NCBI RefSeq assembly: GCF_017355875.1
Contig: NZ_JAFEWC010000003.1
Coordinates: forward strand, 749,001 to 813,000
DNA: 64,000 nucleotides
Source of the DNA: Aridibaculum aurantiacum
GTDB taxonomy: Bacteria; Bacteroidota; Bacteroidia; Chitinophagales; Chitinophagaceae
Direction: 5' to 3'
A program made the translations under genes and the position numbers. Below the pieces are notes generated by a model. It saw nothing but the letters and a program-made list of their open reading frames with translations, did no database searches and was not told the DNA's origin. Shown piece after piece: positions 25,245 to 34,951 of this stretch (its first letter is position 1; every line of letters starts with the position of its first letter).

Positions 25245-27668
25245 ATGTCCTTCATTTTTAATACTATGATTCCAGAAACATTTTACCTGAGGCCTGAAGA
25301 CGATACTGATTTCATTCCCATTATTCCCCTTAATGAAACTGAAAATGAAGCTGATAAAATAACCTCTGTTCCGGATGATCTACCGATTCTTCCTTTGCGT
25401 AATACGGTGCTTTTTCCAGGTGTGGTTTTACCCATTACTGTTGGAAGAGACAAAAGCATAAAAGCCGTTAATGACTCTTATAAACATGGTAAGCTGGTTG
25501 GGGTATTGGCCCAAACCGATAGCAGCATCGAAGAGCCTGAAGTAAAAGACCTTTGTTCAATTGGTACAATAGCGAAAATTGTAAAGCTGATAAAAATGCC
25601 GGATGGTGGCACTACCATCATCATCCAGGGAAAGAAGCGTTTTAGATTAGTTGAGATCACTGCAGAAGAACCGTATTTCAAAGCAAAAGTGAACTTGCTG
25701 GATGAAGACGTGATCCCGCAGCAAGATGATTTTGAAGCATACGTTAGCAACATTAAAGACCTGGCTTCGCAGATCGTGGCTATGTCGCCAAACCTTCCTA
25801 CAGAAGCATCCATTATTCTTAAGAATATTGAGAACCCGTCTTTCCTTATAAATTTTGTAAGCAGCAACCTGAATAGCGATCTTGCTGAAAAGCAACGCCT
25901 GCTTGAGATTGACGATGTTCGCCAGAGAGCTGAAGAACTGATGCAGATACTGCAAAAGGAACTTCAGTTTGCGGAGTTAAAAAATAAAGTAACCAATAAG
26001 ACACGCACAGAACTGGATAAGCAACAGCGTGAATATTTTCTGCAACAACAGCTAAAGAGCATAAAAGAGGAGTTGGGTGGAGACCTGAACGATCGTGAGC
26101 TGGCAGAAATGAAGAAGAAAGCGGAGCATAAAAAATGGCCGCAAGCTGCAAAGAACCTCTTTAAGAGCAATATTGAAAAACTTGAGAGGATGCACCCAAG
26201 TACACCTGATTATTCAGTTGTATACAATCATCTTGACCTGCTACTAGATCTTCCATGGGAAGAATATACCGAGGATAGTTATGATCTAAAAAAGGCAAAG
26301 CAAGTGCTGGATCATGATCATTATGGCATGACCAAGATAAAAGAAAGGATATTGGAGTACCTGGCTGTGCTAAAACTAAAGGGCGATATGAAGAGCCCGA
26401 TCCTTTGTTTTATCGGTCCTCCGGGTATTGGTAAAACATCGTTGGGTAGAAGTATAGCGCATGCAGTTAACAGGAAATATGTTCGTCTTAGCCTTGGTGG
26501 ATTGCACGATGAAAGCGAATTACGTGGTCATAGAAAAACCTATATAGGCGCCATGCCTGGTCGTATTATACAAAACATACGAAAGGTAAAAAGCAGTAAC
26601 CCGGTAATGATACTGGACGAGATCGATAAGATAGGTAGTGATCATCGCGGCGATCCGAGCAGCGCATTACTCGAGATACTCGACCCTGAGCAGAACCATA
26701 CTTTTTACGATAACTACCTGGAGCTGGAGTATGACCTGAGCAAGGTACTATTCATTGCTACTGCCAATAACATCAACCAGATACAGCCTGCGTTACGCGA
26801 TAGGCTTGAGATAATAGATCTTAGCGGTTATGCTATTGAAGAAAAGGTGGAAATAGCTAAGCGCCACCTGGTGCCTAAGCAGTTTGAAGCGCATGGACTT
26901 AAAGTGAATGCTTTCAAAATTGCGGATAAAGTATTGGAGAAAATCATAGAAAGCTATACCCGCGAAAGTGGTGTACGTGAGCTGGACAGGCAACTGGCGT
27001 CTATCATGCGTTTTAATGCACGGGAGATGGCTACCAAGGGTAAGGTAAAATCAACACTTACCGTTGCAGATGTAGAAAAGATATTGGGCAGTCCACGCTA
27101 TAGCAATGAAATATATAAGACGGTAAACATGCCGGGTGTGGCTGTAGGCCTAGCGTGGACATATGTTGGGGGCGATATTCTTTTTATAGAAACCATACTT
27201 AGTGATGGCAAGCCAGACCTGAAGCTAACAGGTAACCTTGGTAATGTAATGAAGGAAAGCGCAACTACTGCACTGAGTTATTTGCAGGCAAATGCGCGTA
27301 AGCTGAATTTAGATCCAGAGATCTTCAGCAAAAAAACCATACATGTACACGTACCAGAAGGAGCTGTACCTAAAGATGGTCCTAGTGCGGGTATAACCAT
27401 GCTTACCTCGCTAACCAGTGCCTTTACCGGCAGAAAGGTAAAGCCTTATGTGGCTATGACCGGTGAGATAACCTTGCGTGGACAAGTGCTTCCGGTTGGA
27501 GGTATCAAAGAAAAAGTATTGGCAGCCAAACGTTCAGGTTTGAAAGAAATCATCCTTTGCTGGCAGAATGAAAAAGATGTGAATGAGATAGAAGGTAGCT
27601 TCATTGAAGGGCTGACTTTCCACTACGTAAAAAACATGCAGCAGGTATTAGAGCTGGCGCTGGTATAA
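25245..27668 (+). CDS. lon: ATP-dependent protease Lon
   Basis: Lon degrades misfolded and regulatory proteins in the cytosol. An AGGAGG at 25227-25232 precedes the ATG at 25245; a TTG at 25233 or Met at 25266 are alternatives. The 807-aa protein has the N-terminal LAN domain (LPILPLRNTVLFPG), a coiled-coil region (about 200-300), the AAA+ module with Walker A GPPGIGKTSLG and Walker B VMILDEIDKIG, and the C-terminal serine-lysine protease domain. The catalytic Ser714 is in KDGPSAGITM and Lys757 in GGIKEKVLAAK. All expected residues are present. Confidence 0.98.
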   Translation: MSFIFNTMIPETFYLRPEDDTDFIPIIPLNETENEADKITSVPDDLPILPLRNTVLFPGVVLPITVGRDKSIKAVNDSYKHGKLVGVLAQTDSSIEEPEVKDLCSIGTIAKIVKLIKMPDGGTTIIIQGKKRFRLVEITAEEPYFKAKVNLLDEDVIPQQDDFEAYVSNIKDLASQIVAMSPNLPTEASIILKNIENPSFLINFVSSNLNSDLAEKQRLLEIDDVRQRAEELMQILQKELQFAELKNKVTNKTRTELDKQQREYFLQQQLKSIKEELGGDLNDRELAEMKKKAEHKKWPQAAKNLFKSNIEKLERMHPSTPDYSVVYNHLDLLLDLPWEEYTEDSYDLKKAKQVLDHDHYGMTKIKERILEYLAVLKLKGDMKSPILCFIGPPGIGKTSLGRSIAHAVNRKYVRLSLGGLHDESELRGHRKTYIGAMPGRIIQNIRKVKSSNPVMILDEIDKIGSDHRGDPSSALLEILDPEQNHTFYDNYLELEYDLSKVLFIATANNINQIQPALRDRLEIIDLSGYAIEEKVEIAKRHLVPKQFEAHGLKVNAFKIADKVLEKIIESYTRESGVRELDRQLASIMRFNAREMATKGKVKSTLTVADVEKILGSPRYSNEIYKTVNMPGVAVGLAWTYVGGDILFIETILSDGKPDLKLTGNLGNVMKESATTALSYLQANARKLNLDPEIFSKKTIHVHVPEGAVPKDGPSAGITMLTSLTSAFTGRKVKPYVAMTGEITLRGQVLPVGGIKEKVLAAKRSGLKEIILCWQNEKDVNEIEGSFIEGLTFHYVKNMQQVLELALV

Positions 27669-27688
27669 ATGAAACATCTTAAAGAGAT

Positions 27689-27720
27689 AAAGCTTCTGGA
27701 CTTCCGGGAGCTTTTTCTTT
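27689..27720 (+). terminator. Terminator of lon
   Basis: Arms AAAGCTTC (27689-27696) and GGAGCTTT (27707-27714), with one G-T pair, are followed by a T-rich stretch (27712-27721). Confidence 0.65.
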
Positions 27721-27844
27721 TTGCCTACCTCTTAGGCTTCTACATAAGATATATTCATTCTAATATTAACGTATTGCTCTCGCAGTCATTCAGGAGCATG
27801 CATATATCTTTGCTGCCCCCCATGGCAGATGTGCCATCAATAGA

Positions 27845-28327
27845 ATGAGTAAAACAGAAACAATCAATTGGCAAAAACAGGCTACTGAACATCAAAAGCA
27901 GTACAAGCAATATTTGCAGCGTGCAGATAAGAATAAAGTCTTGCGCCAGTTGCCGGCACTGCACGATGAGGCATTTGCAAAAGTAGATTGTCTTGCTTGT
28001 GGTAATTGTTGTAAAAATCATTCTCCGCGTTTTAAGACCACCGACATAAAAAGAATAAGTAAACACCTGCGGCAAAAGGAAGGCGATTTTATTGATCAAT
28101 ACCTGAAGCTGGATACAGATGGCGATTACGTGGTTAAAAGTTCTCCTTGCCCTTTCCTGGGATCAGACAACTATTGCAGCATATACGAACACAGGCCGAG
28201 CGATTGTGCACGCTACCCTTATACAGATGAAGATGTACTGCTAAAGCGCCCAAATCTTACGTTGAAGAATGCAACCGTATGCCCGGCGGTGTTTCATGTT
28301 ATGGAGCGGCTTGTAGCTACCAAATAG
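27845..28327 (+). CDS. YkgJ-family cysteine cluster protein
   Basis: The 160-aa protein has the YkgJ/Fli-B cluster: CLACGNCCKNHSPRF, then CPFLGSDNYCSIYEHRPSDC. This is a set of conserved cysteines thought to bind Zn or Fe-S. The N-terminal 40 residues are charged and helical. The biochemical role of the family is not established. It is followed 63 bp downstream by the antiporter gene. Confidence 0.88.
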   Translation: MSKTETINWQKQATEHQKQYKQYLQRADKNKVLRQLPALHDEAFAKVDCLACGNCCKNHSPRFKTTDIKRISKHLRQKEGDFIDQYLKLDTDGDYVVKSSPCPFLGSDNYCSIYEHRPSDCARYPYTDEDVLLKRPNLTLKNATVCPAVFHVMERLVATK

Positions 28328-28390
28328 CTCGTAGTCTTCACCTCTTGCTAGCATTTAATCAATATTTTAGCACTTCAGGAAAGGAGGCTA

Positions 28391-30619
28391 ATGCATATAC
28401 CTACGCTTATACAGGATCTGGCGCTAATACTTTGTACGGCTGCTATCACAACACTTTTATTTAAATGGCTAAAGCAACCAGTTGTTCTAGGTTATATAAT
28501 TGCAGGCTTACTTGTTGGTCCTAATTTTTCCATTTTACCAACCATAGGCGACATTGAAGGTATTCGCATATGGGCGGAGTTAGGCGTAATTTTTCTCTTG
28601 TTTAGCCTTGGCCTCGAGTTCAGTTTCAAAAAATTAGTGAGTGTAGGAGGTAACTCTGCTGTTACTGGTGTGTTTGAAATAACTTTTATGATGGGGCTTG
28701 GCTACCTGGTGGGTACCATGCTGGGCTGGCCTACCATGGATTGTTTTTTCCTGGCAGGCATCACTGCCATTTCCTCCACCACGATTATTATTCGCGCTTT
28801 CGATGAGCTAAAAGTGAGGAATAGGAAATTCGCAGGTGCCGTATTAGGTGTATTGGTAATAGAAGACCTGGTAGCTGTACTGTTATTGGTATTACTTTCT
28901 ACCATTGCGGTACAAAATGAAATTGAAGGATGGGAGTTGCTGCTTGCGTTTTTAAAGCTTTTGTTCTTCCTTTCACTTTGGTTTTTGGCAGGTATATTTC
29001 TTCTTCCAAGCTTGCTGAAAGCAGCCAAGAAATTGATGAGCGATGAAAATGTACTGATCCTTTCTTTGGCGCTTTGCTTCCTGATGGTCATACTTGCTAC
29101 CAAAGTTGGCTTTTCTGCACCATTGGGTGCCTTCATCATGGGATCGATTTTGGCAGAAACCACGCAGGCTGAACGTATCGAGCATCTCATCTCATCAGTT
29201 AAAACGCTTTTCGGCGCCATCTTCTTTGTATCCGTAGGCATGTTGATAGATCCTAACCTGCTTGTTGAATACGCATTGCCGGTACTGCTGTTAACCATTA
29301 CAGTGATTTTTGGTAAAACTCTTTTTGTAACACTCGGATCGCTGCTTTCAGGGCAGCCGCTCAAGCAGTCCATACAATCCGGGATGAGTTTGTCACAGAT
29401 CGGGGAGTTTTCCTTCATCATTGCATCCCTGGGTGTTTCATTAGGTGTTACCAGCGGGTATTTATACCCGATTGCTGTGGGTGTTTCTGTGATTACCACT
29501 TTCACTACTCCATATCTTATTCGTGCAGCAGATCCTTTTTCTGCTTTCGTAGAAAGAGCCTTGCCCGAAAAATGGCGGTTAAATCTCAGCAGGTATAGTT
29601 CCGGAGCGCAAACCATACAGGCAGAAAATGAATGGAAGATCGTATTGCGCTCGTACCTCGTGCTCATAGGTACCAATTCTGTTATCATCATCGCGCTCAT
29701 TCTTCTTGGAAGTAATTTCTTATCGGGTTTTATAGCATCACAAGTAGAAAATACCGTAGCAGGTCTCATCATTACCACTGTAATCACACTTGCAGCAATG
29801 GCACCTTTTATATGGGCGCTTACCATAAAAAAGATCCATAAAGTAGCTTATACATCGTTGTGGCTTGATAAGAAATACAACCGCGGCCCTCTTGTTACTT
29901 TAGAAGTTTTGCGCAACCTCCTGGCAGTGGTTTACCTATATGTTTTGCTCGATCAGCTGTTTCCTCCAGCTGTAGCATTCGTAGTAGCTTTAGTTGTACT
30001 CATCGTGGTACTGGCCATTTTCTCGAAACGCTTACAGACATTCTACGACCGCATTGAAAGTCGTTTTTTATACAACCTCAATGTGCGAAATGTAATAGAA
30101 GGCACAGATGAAAAGAACAATATTTCACCATGGGATGCTCACCTGGCTTATTTCGTAATTAATCCTGATGCTGAATTTATAGGTCGGCGCTTGGATGAAC
30201 TGAAATGGCGCGAAAAGTATGGGATTAATATTGCCACCATAGAAAGAGGCAACAGGATAATTGATGTTCCTGAGCGCCACCAGATGTTGTTTCCTCATGA
30301 TAAGATTGCAGTGATAGGAACCGACGAGCAATTGCAAACTTTCAGGTTTATAATAGAGCCGGTAATGGAAGTGCAGGAGTTTCACCCTGTGAAGAAAGAT
30401 GTTTCACTGCATAAGATCATTGTAGATAATCATAACAAGCTTAGGGGGAAATCTATACGTAACTCAGGTATCCGGGAAAAGACCGGCGGACTAGTGGTTG
30501 GTATAGAAAGAGATGGAAAAAGGATTTTAAATCCGGATTCCGATATGGTCCTGAAATGGGATGATGTTCTGTGGATCGTTGGCGATTGGAAACAGATAAA
30601 ACAACTGAAAGCGGATTGA
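28391..30619 (+). CDS. Cation:proton antiporter with C-terminal RCK_C domains
   Basis: The 742-aa protein is of the KefB/CPA2 type. Residues 1-380 are the Na+/H+ exchanger fold (KQPVVLGYIIAGLLVGPNFS; TAISSTTIIIRAFDEL; GAFIMGSILAETTQAERIE). A further block with about four membrane helices lies at 415-555. Two TrkA_C (RCK_C) domains follow, roughly 585-660 and 670-742 (FIGRRLDELKWREKYGINI; RGKSIRNSGIREKTGGLVVGI). The Rossmann TrkA_N nucleotide domain found in KefB is absent. It probably exchanges K+ or Na+ for H+. Its stop abuts the MFS stop with no spacer. Confidence 0.9.
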   Translation: MHIPTLIQDLALILCTAAITTLLFKWLKQPVVLGYIIAGLLVGPNFSILPTIGDIEGIRIWAELGVIFLLFSLGLEFSFKKLVSVGGNSAVTGVFEITFMMGLGYLVGTMLGWPTMDCFFLAGITAISSTTIIIRAFDELKVRNRKFAGAVLGVLVIEDLVAVLLLVLLSTIAVQNEIEGWELLLAFLKLLFFLSLWFLAGIFLLPSLLKAAKKLMSDENVLILSLALCFLMVILATKVGFSAPLGAFIMGSILAETTQAERIEHLISSVKTLFGAIFFVSVGMLIDPNLLVEYALPVLLLTITVIFGKTLFVTLGSLLSGQPLKQSIQSGMSLSQIGEFSFIIASLGVSLGVTSGYLYPIAVGVSVITTFTTPYLIRAADPFSAFVERALPEKWRLNLSRYSSGAQTIQAENEWKIVLRSYLVLIGTNSVIIIALILLGSNFLSGFIASQVENTVAGLIITTVITLAAMAPFIWALTIKKIHKVAYTSLWLDKKYNRGPLVTLEVLRNLLAVVYLYVLLDQLFPPAVAFVVALVVLIVVLAIFSKRLQTFYDRIESRFLYNLNVRNVIEGTDEKNNISPWDAHLAYFVINPDAEFIGRRLDELKWREKYGINIATIERGNRIIDVPERHQMLFPHDKIAVIGTDEQLQTFRFIIEPVMEVQEFHPVKKDVSLHKIIVDNHNKLRGKSIRNSGIREKTGGLVVGIERDGKRILNPDSDMVLKWDDVLWIVGDWKQIKQLKAD

Positions 30620-31870
30620 TCAATATTCCATCTTTCGTAAAGTAGGAGCCTTCCACCATGTTGTCAGTACCACCAATATGGTCATAGTTCCGCCAAATAC
30701 TACAGAAGGAACCACACCCAATAAACGTGCTGCCACACCACTTTCAAACTGACCCAGTTCGTTGCTGCTGTTAATGAACATTGAGTTTACGCTCATCACT
30801 CGACCGCGCATCTCATTTGGCGTTTTTAGCTGAACAATGGTTCCTCTCACTACCATACTTATTCCATCTAATATGCCTGCTATCATGAGGGCGAGAAACG
30901 ATATCCAGAAGATCTTAGAAAGACCAAAAACAATGATGCACAAACCAAATCCTGCCACAGCCAGCATCAAGGTTTTGCCCTGGTTCCTCTTCAATGGGTA
31001 TAAGGCCAGCAGGATTACGATTATTATACTTCCTATATCCGCTGCTGCATTTAGCCAACCAAAACCAATAGGACCAACTTTCAAAATATCTTTAGCATAT
31101 ATAGGCACTAGTGCTACAGCGCCTCCAAATAGTACAGCAAAAAGATCGAGTGTAAGAGCGCCCAAAACTTCTTTTGTTCGGAAAACAAACTGCAGTCCTT
31201 CCTTTACGCTTTCCCAGGTACGTTTTTCTGAAGCAGACGGAGCAGGAGGTTTGGAGTGAATCTTAGAGATCATCCACCAAGCTATTCCAATCACTAATAC
31301 TATTATGGCAAGTGTTCCAGAATTACTAAAAGCAGCAATGCAAAACCCTGCCGAAGCATGACCTATCACAGAGGCTGAAAGCCATGTTCCCTGGTTCCAG
31401 GTAATTGCATTGGGTAGTAGATGCTTTGGCACAATCTGTCCTACAATAGCATGAAAAGATGGCCCGGTAAAAGCACGGATAATGCCAGTAAAAAAGATGA
31501 CGGTATAAATGCCGATAAGCAGCCATGTTTTATTGGTGCCATCAGAAGAATAACTGACTGCCAGCGCTAAAAGAATGATTGCGCAGCTCAAATAGGCGAA
31601 AATGCCGCGCAGCATCAATCTTCTTTTTTCAGTTATATCAATAACATGTCCGGCATAAAGTGCAAGTCCAAGTGCAGGGATAACCTCAGCCAACCCAATA
31701 AAACCCATAGCTAAAGGATCACCGGTTAATTCGTAAATCCACCAACCCACTAAAGTGCCGAGCATGCGCAAAGCCATGATAAAACAAAACCTGCCTATCA
31801 TCAGGTTGCGGTATTCAGGCATACGCATCGAGGCCAACGGGTCATTCTGCTCATCTAACTTTTGTTCCAC
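30620..31870 (-). CDS. MFS transporter (MFS_3/EntS-like)
   Basis: The 416-aa protein has about twelve membrane helices and the MFS_3 pattern of EntS-type exporters, with RFCFIMALRMLGTLVGWWIYELTGDPLAMG at the start (read in parts) and GLAEVIPALGLALYAGHVID for the A-loop region. The substrate cannot be read from the sequence; efflux is likely for the family. It starts 9 bp after the deoxynucleoside kinase gene, so the two are probably co-transcribed. Its stop codon directly abuts that of the antiporter (TGATCA). Confidence 0.88.
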   Translation of the reverse strand: MEQKLDEQNDPLASMRMPEYRNLMIGRFCFIMALRMLGTLVGWWIYELTGDPLAMGFIGLAEVIPALGLALYAGHVIDITEKRRLMLRGIFAYLSCAIILLALAVSYSSDGTNKTWLLIGIYTVIFFTGIIRAFTGPSFHAIVGQIVPKHLLPNAITWNQGTWLSASVIGHASAGFCIAAFSNSGTLAIIVLVIGIAWWMISKIHSKPPAPSASEKRTWESVKEGLQFVFRTKEVLGALTLDLFAVLFGGAVALVPIYAKDILKVGPIGFGWLNAAADIGSIIIVILLALYPLKRNQGKTLMLAVAGFGLCIIVFGLSKIFWISFLALMIAGILDGISMVVRGTIVQLKTPNEMRGRVMSVNSMFINSSNELGQFESGVAARLLGVVPSVVFGGTMTILVVLTTWWKAPTLRKMEY

Positions 31871-31879
31871 TTCTTCGTT

Positions 31880-32512
31880 TTACGGAAGTGCAAAGTAATG
31901 TTGTCCTGGCGAATAATCTTTTTCTAATGCGTCTAAAACCACCTGTACATGACTTTCATTGTTTATGAAGTCTGCATTGCTGGCATCAATGAATATAGTG
32001 GTAAGGTTGTGCTGCTTTATGTAGCTGGTATAGGTTTCCTGGATGTTGAACAGGTATTCATCAGCAATGGCTTGCTCGTAGCTACGCTGACGCTTCTTTA
32101 TATTTTGCTGCAGCTTATTTACCGGTGCATGTAAATAAATAAGAATATCTGGATGCAAAAGTTGTTGGTGAATTATCTCGAACAATTTCTGGTACAGCCT
32201 GAATTCTTCCGATGGTAAATTGACTTTTGCAAACAGCAGGCACTTGGTAAACAGGTAATCGCTGATGGTTACTTCCTGGAACATATCTTTTGTGTGGATC
32301 AGTTCTTTCAGCTGCTTATACCGTTCAGCCATAAAAAATAACTCTAATGGAAAAGCATATTGGTCAGGATTGTCGTAAAACTTAGGCAGGAAAGGGTTGT
32401 CAGCAAATTCTTCCAGTATCAGCCTCGCATTCAATTTTTTGGAAAGTATATTAGCAAGCGTAGTTTTTCCGGCTCCTATATTTCCCTCAATTGTTATAAA
32501 ATTATACTTCAT
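31880..32512 (-). CDS. Deoxynucleoside kinase (dAK/dGK family)
   Basis: The 210-aa enzyme phosphorylates deoxynucleosides for salvage. It starts with ITIEGNIGAGKTTLANIL, a canonical P-loop, then LEEFADNPFLPKFYDNP (substrate acid Glu) and TISDYLFTKCLLFAKVNL. The lid KKRQRSYEQAI supplies arginines. The specificity (dA, dG or dC) is not certain from sequence. It is upstream of the MFS gene in a likely two-gene operon, with a TAGGTTTG -7 box before it. Confidence 0.92.
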   Translation of the reverse strand: MKYNFITIEGNIGAGKTTLANILSKKLNARLILEEFADNPFLPKFYDNPDQYAFPLELFFMAERYKQLKELIHTKDMFQEVTISDYLFTKCLLFAKVNLPSEEFRLYQKLFEIIHQQLLHPDILIYLHAPVNKLQQNIKKRQRSYEQAIADEYLFNIQETYTSYIKQHNLTTIFIDASNADFINNESHVQVVLDALEKDYSPGQHYFALP

Positions 32513-32535
32513 CTTATGCTGAAAAACTAAGGGGT

Positions 32536-32543
32536 CAAACCTA
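32536..32543 (-). promoter_or_regulatory. -7 promoter element of the deoxynucleoside kinase operon
   Basis: TAGGTTTG on the minus strand (32543-32536) matches TAnnTTTG exactly and lies 24 bp before the ATG at 32512. No TTG sits at the ideal -33 position. Confidence 0.5.
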
Positions 32544-32641
32544 CGGCAAAATCACTCACATTAACACCGGCATTTGTCAACGTTTATAAACACATCGCTC
32601 ACAATGCCGTATTTGGCGCTTTTTATTTTCAGGATTATGAG

Positions 32642-33136
32642 TTATGTAAATTCAGCTTCCAGGCGAACTACCGGTAATGGATCCGTACATTCTTGTAGTA
32701 GTTGTGCAATGGTCTTATTATATGCTGGATGAATAAGATCAGGAGCCAGGTCATGTAAAGGTTCCAGCACAAATCTCCGCTTTGTTATGTGTGGATGCGG
32801 GATAGTAAGTTGATCCGAGTGAAGAACCATATCACCATAAAATAAAATATCTATATCAATCAATCTAGGACCTAGCTTTTCAATTCGCTCCCTTCCTAAA
32901 TCTTTTTCAACTGCCAGCAGCATCCTGAGCAGATCAGTAGGAGATAAACGTGTTTCAAGTGTTACAGCCTGGTTCAAAAAGTTAGGTTGATCTTCTTTGC
33001 CCCATGCAGCTGTTTCATAAAAAGCTGAAGCTGCTGATATCTTTCCTGCTCTTTCATTTATCAACTGCAGTGCATCTTCCAGGTTCTTTTTCCTGTCACC
33101 TAAGTTTCCGCCTAATAAAAGAAATGCAGTATTCAT
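32642..33136 (-). CDS. folK: 2-amino-4-hydroxy-6-hydroxymethyldihydropteridine diphosphokinase
   Basis: FolK transfers pyrophosphate from ATP to the pterin in folate synthesis. The start at 33136 (MNTAFLLLGGNLGDR) gives 164 aa, the family length; the 16 residues upstream of it are not family-like. Motifs include LGGNLGDRKKNLEDA, YETAAWGKEDQPNFLN, EKDLGRERIEKLGPRLIDIDILFYG and the HPHITKRRFVLEPL tail region. It is divergent from sppA, an arrangement I associate with other Bacteroidota. Confidence 0.97.
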   Translation of the reverse strand: MNTAFLLLGGNLGDRKKNLEDALQLINERAGKISAASAFYETAAWGKEDQPNFLNQAVTLETRLSPTDLLRMLLAVEKDLGRERIEKLGPRLIDIDILFYGDMVLHSDQLTIPHPHITKRRFVLEPLHDLAPDLIHPAYNKTIAQLLQECTDPLPVVRLEAEFT

Positions 33137-33196
33137 AATATATGCCTGTTTCAGGCAGCCAAATATCATTATTTTCACCGCCATTAAAATTCCTTC

Positions 33197-34951
33197 ATGA
33201 GAAGTTTTTTCAAGACCTTCTTTGCGTCGTTACTGGCGCTTGTTATTTTTTCCATTCTTGGTTTTGTTCTGTTGATCATTTTTGTTTCAGTGATGGCTTC
33301 GTCCGAAAAGCCTGCAGTTGCTGCAAAGAGTGTACTTGTACTCGATCTTACAAAAGAGTATAGAGAGCAAGAACAGGAAGATCCGATCGGTTCATTTACA
33401 GGAAATGCAGAGAATAATGTTCCTGGGCTGTTTCAAATGGTGCGCATGATAGAACATGCTAAAACAGATGATAAGATCAGCGGCATTTATATAAAATGCA
33501 TTGATAATGTCAACGGTTTTGCAACAAGTGATGAATTGCGCAATGCTTTGACAGATTTTAAAACATCAAAAAAGTTTGTAATTGCCTACGGCGATTTGAT
33601 ATCCCAAAAAGGATATTATGTTGGTAGTATAGCAGATAAAATCTATTGCAATCCAAAAGGGCTGGTAGATTGGCGTGGCCTTGCTGCTACTTTATTTTTT
33701 GTAAAAGGCACTTTGGAAAAGCTTGAAATAGAACCACAGATTTTTTATGCAGGAAAATTCAAAAGTGCTACTGAACCGCTTCGCGAAAAGAAGATGACAG
33801 AAGCTAATAAGCTGCAAACGCTGGTTTATGTAAATGATATCTATAGTAGGATGTTATTAGCTGCTTCGCAAAAGTCGGGACTTGATACAGCTACACTTCA
33901 TAATCTTGCCAACACTGCCGCCATTCAAACAGCTGATGATGCACTGAAGCATAAGCTGGTTGATGGACTGAAATATGATGATGATGTTAAAGGCGAAATC
34001 ATCCAGATGCTGAAGCTGGAGCGTAGAGATAAGATCAACTTTTTGTCTTTTGCTAAATATGCTAAGTCTATTGATTTTTCCAAGAAAGGCACAGACCGCT
34101 TAGCTGTGATTTTTGCTGAAGGTGATATTGTAGATGGCAAAGGAGAAGATGGACAGGTAGGATCAGAAACTTTTAAAAACCTGATAAGAAAGGCTCGTCT
34201 TGACAAAAATATAAAAGCAATTGTACTACGTGTAAATTCTCCGGGAGGCAGTGCATTGGCCAGCGAGGTTATTTGGCACGAAGTAACCATTGCCCGCAAA
34301 GCAAAGCCAGTGGTAGTAAGCTTTGGCGATGTGGCAGCATCTGGTGGCTATTATATTGCGTGCAATGCTGATAGCATTTTTGCGCAGCCAAATTCTATTA
34401 CAGGATCTATTGGTGTATTTGGTATTGTTCCCAACATGCAGAAGTTCTTCGAGAGCAAGTTGGGTGTCACCTTTGATGGCGTTAAAACTGGCCAATACGC
34501 TGATATGATGTCGGTACATCGTCCCTTGACGCCAGCTGAAAAAACCATTGTTCAAAATTCTGTTGATACAATCTATCATAGCTTCAAGAGCAGGGTAGCC
34601 GAAGGAAGAAAACTTTCTATGCAGGTGGTGGATAGCATTGCCCAAGGCCGTGTCTGGACCGGGAGCCATGCTTTACAAGTTGGCCTGGTTGACAGGATAG
34701 GAAGCCTAAAAGATGCCATCAATTGTGCAGCACGTTTGGCCAAAATTTCAGACTATAACCTGCGTACGTACCCGGAGAAAAAGACTTTTATACAGGAGCT
34801 ATTACAGCAGGAGAAGACGGAAGTTGCAGTAAATATGATCAGCCAGGAAATAGGAGAAGATCAGTACAAGCTGCTAAAGCACCTGAAGCAGGTAAAGCAG
34901 ATGTTTGGCATTCCACAGGCTAAGTTGCCATTCTCAATGTACCTGAATTGA
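33197..34951 (+). CDS. sppA: Signal peptide peptidase SppA, 67K type
   Basis: SppA cleaves leftover signal peptides in the inner membrane. The 584-aa protein is the long two-domain form. It has an N-terminal membrane anchor (about residues 8-35, LLALVIFSILGFVLLIIFVSVM), a first ClpP-like domain with the catalytic Lys189 in GKFKSATEPLREKKM, and a second domain with Ser382 in DVAASGGYYIACNADSI. This is the Lys-Ser dyad of E. coli SppA. The long form assembles as a tetramer. Its stop directly abuts the RES toxin stop (TGATCA). It is divergent from folK. Confidence 0.96.
   Translation: MRSFFKTFFASLLALVIFSILGFVLLIIFVSVMASSEKPAVAAKSVLVLDLTKEYREQEQEDPIGSFTGNAENNVPGLFQMVRMIEHAKTDDKISGIYIKCIDNVNGFATSDELRNALTDFKTSKKFVIAYGDLISQKGYYVGSIADKIYCNPKGLVDWRGLAATLFFVKGTLEKLEIEPQIFYAGKFKSATEPLREKKMTEANKLQTLVYVNDIYSRMLLAASQKSGLDTATLHNLANTAAIQTADDALKHKLVDGLKYDDDVKGEIIQMLKLERRDKINFLSFAKYAKSIDFSKKGTDRLAVIFAEGDIVDGKGEDGQVGSETFKNLIRKARLDKNIKAIVLRVNSPGGSALASEVIWHEVTIARKAKPVVVSFGDVAASGGYYIACNADSIFAQPNSITGSIGVFGIVPNMQKFFESKLGVTFDGVKTGQYADMMSVHRPLTPAEKTIVQNSVDTIYHSFKSRVAEGRKLSMQVVDSIAQGRVWTGSHALQVGLVDRIGSLKDAINCAARLAKISDYNLRTYPEKKTFIQELLQQEKTEVAVNMISQEIGEDQYKLLKHLKQVKQMFGIPQAKLPFSMYLN

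Noticed and set aside
28702-29826. Long minus-strand open frame (374 codons) opposite the antiporter gene
   Set aside because: It is antisense to a well-supported membrane protein; its Ser/Thr/Lys-rich translation lacks any domain and follows from the codon pattern of the true gene.
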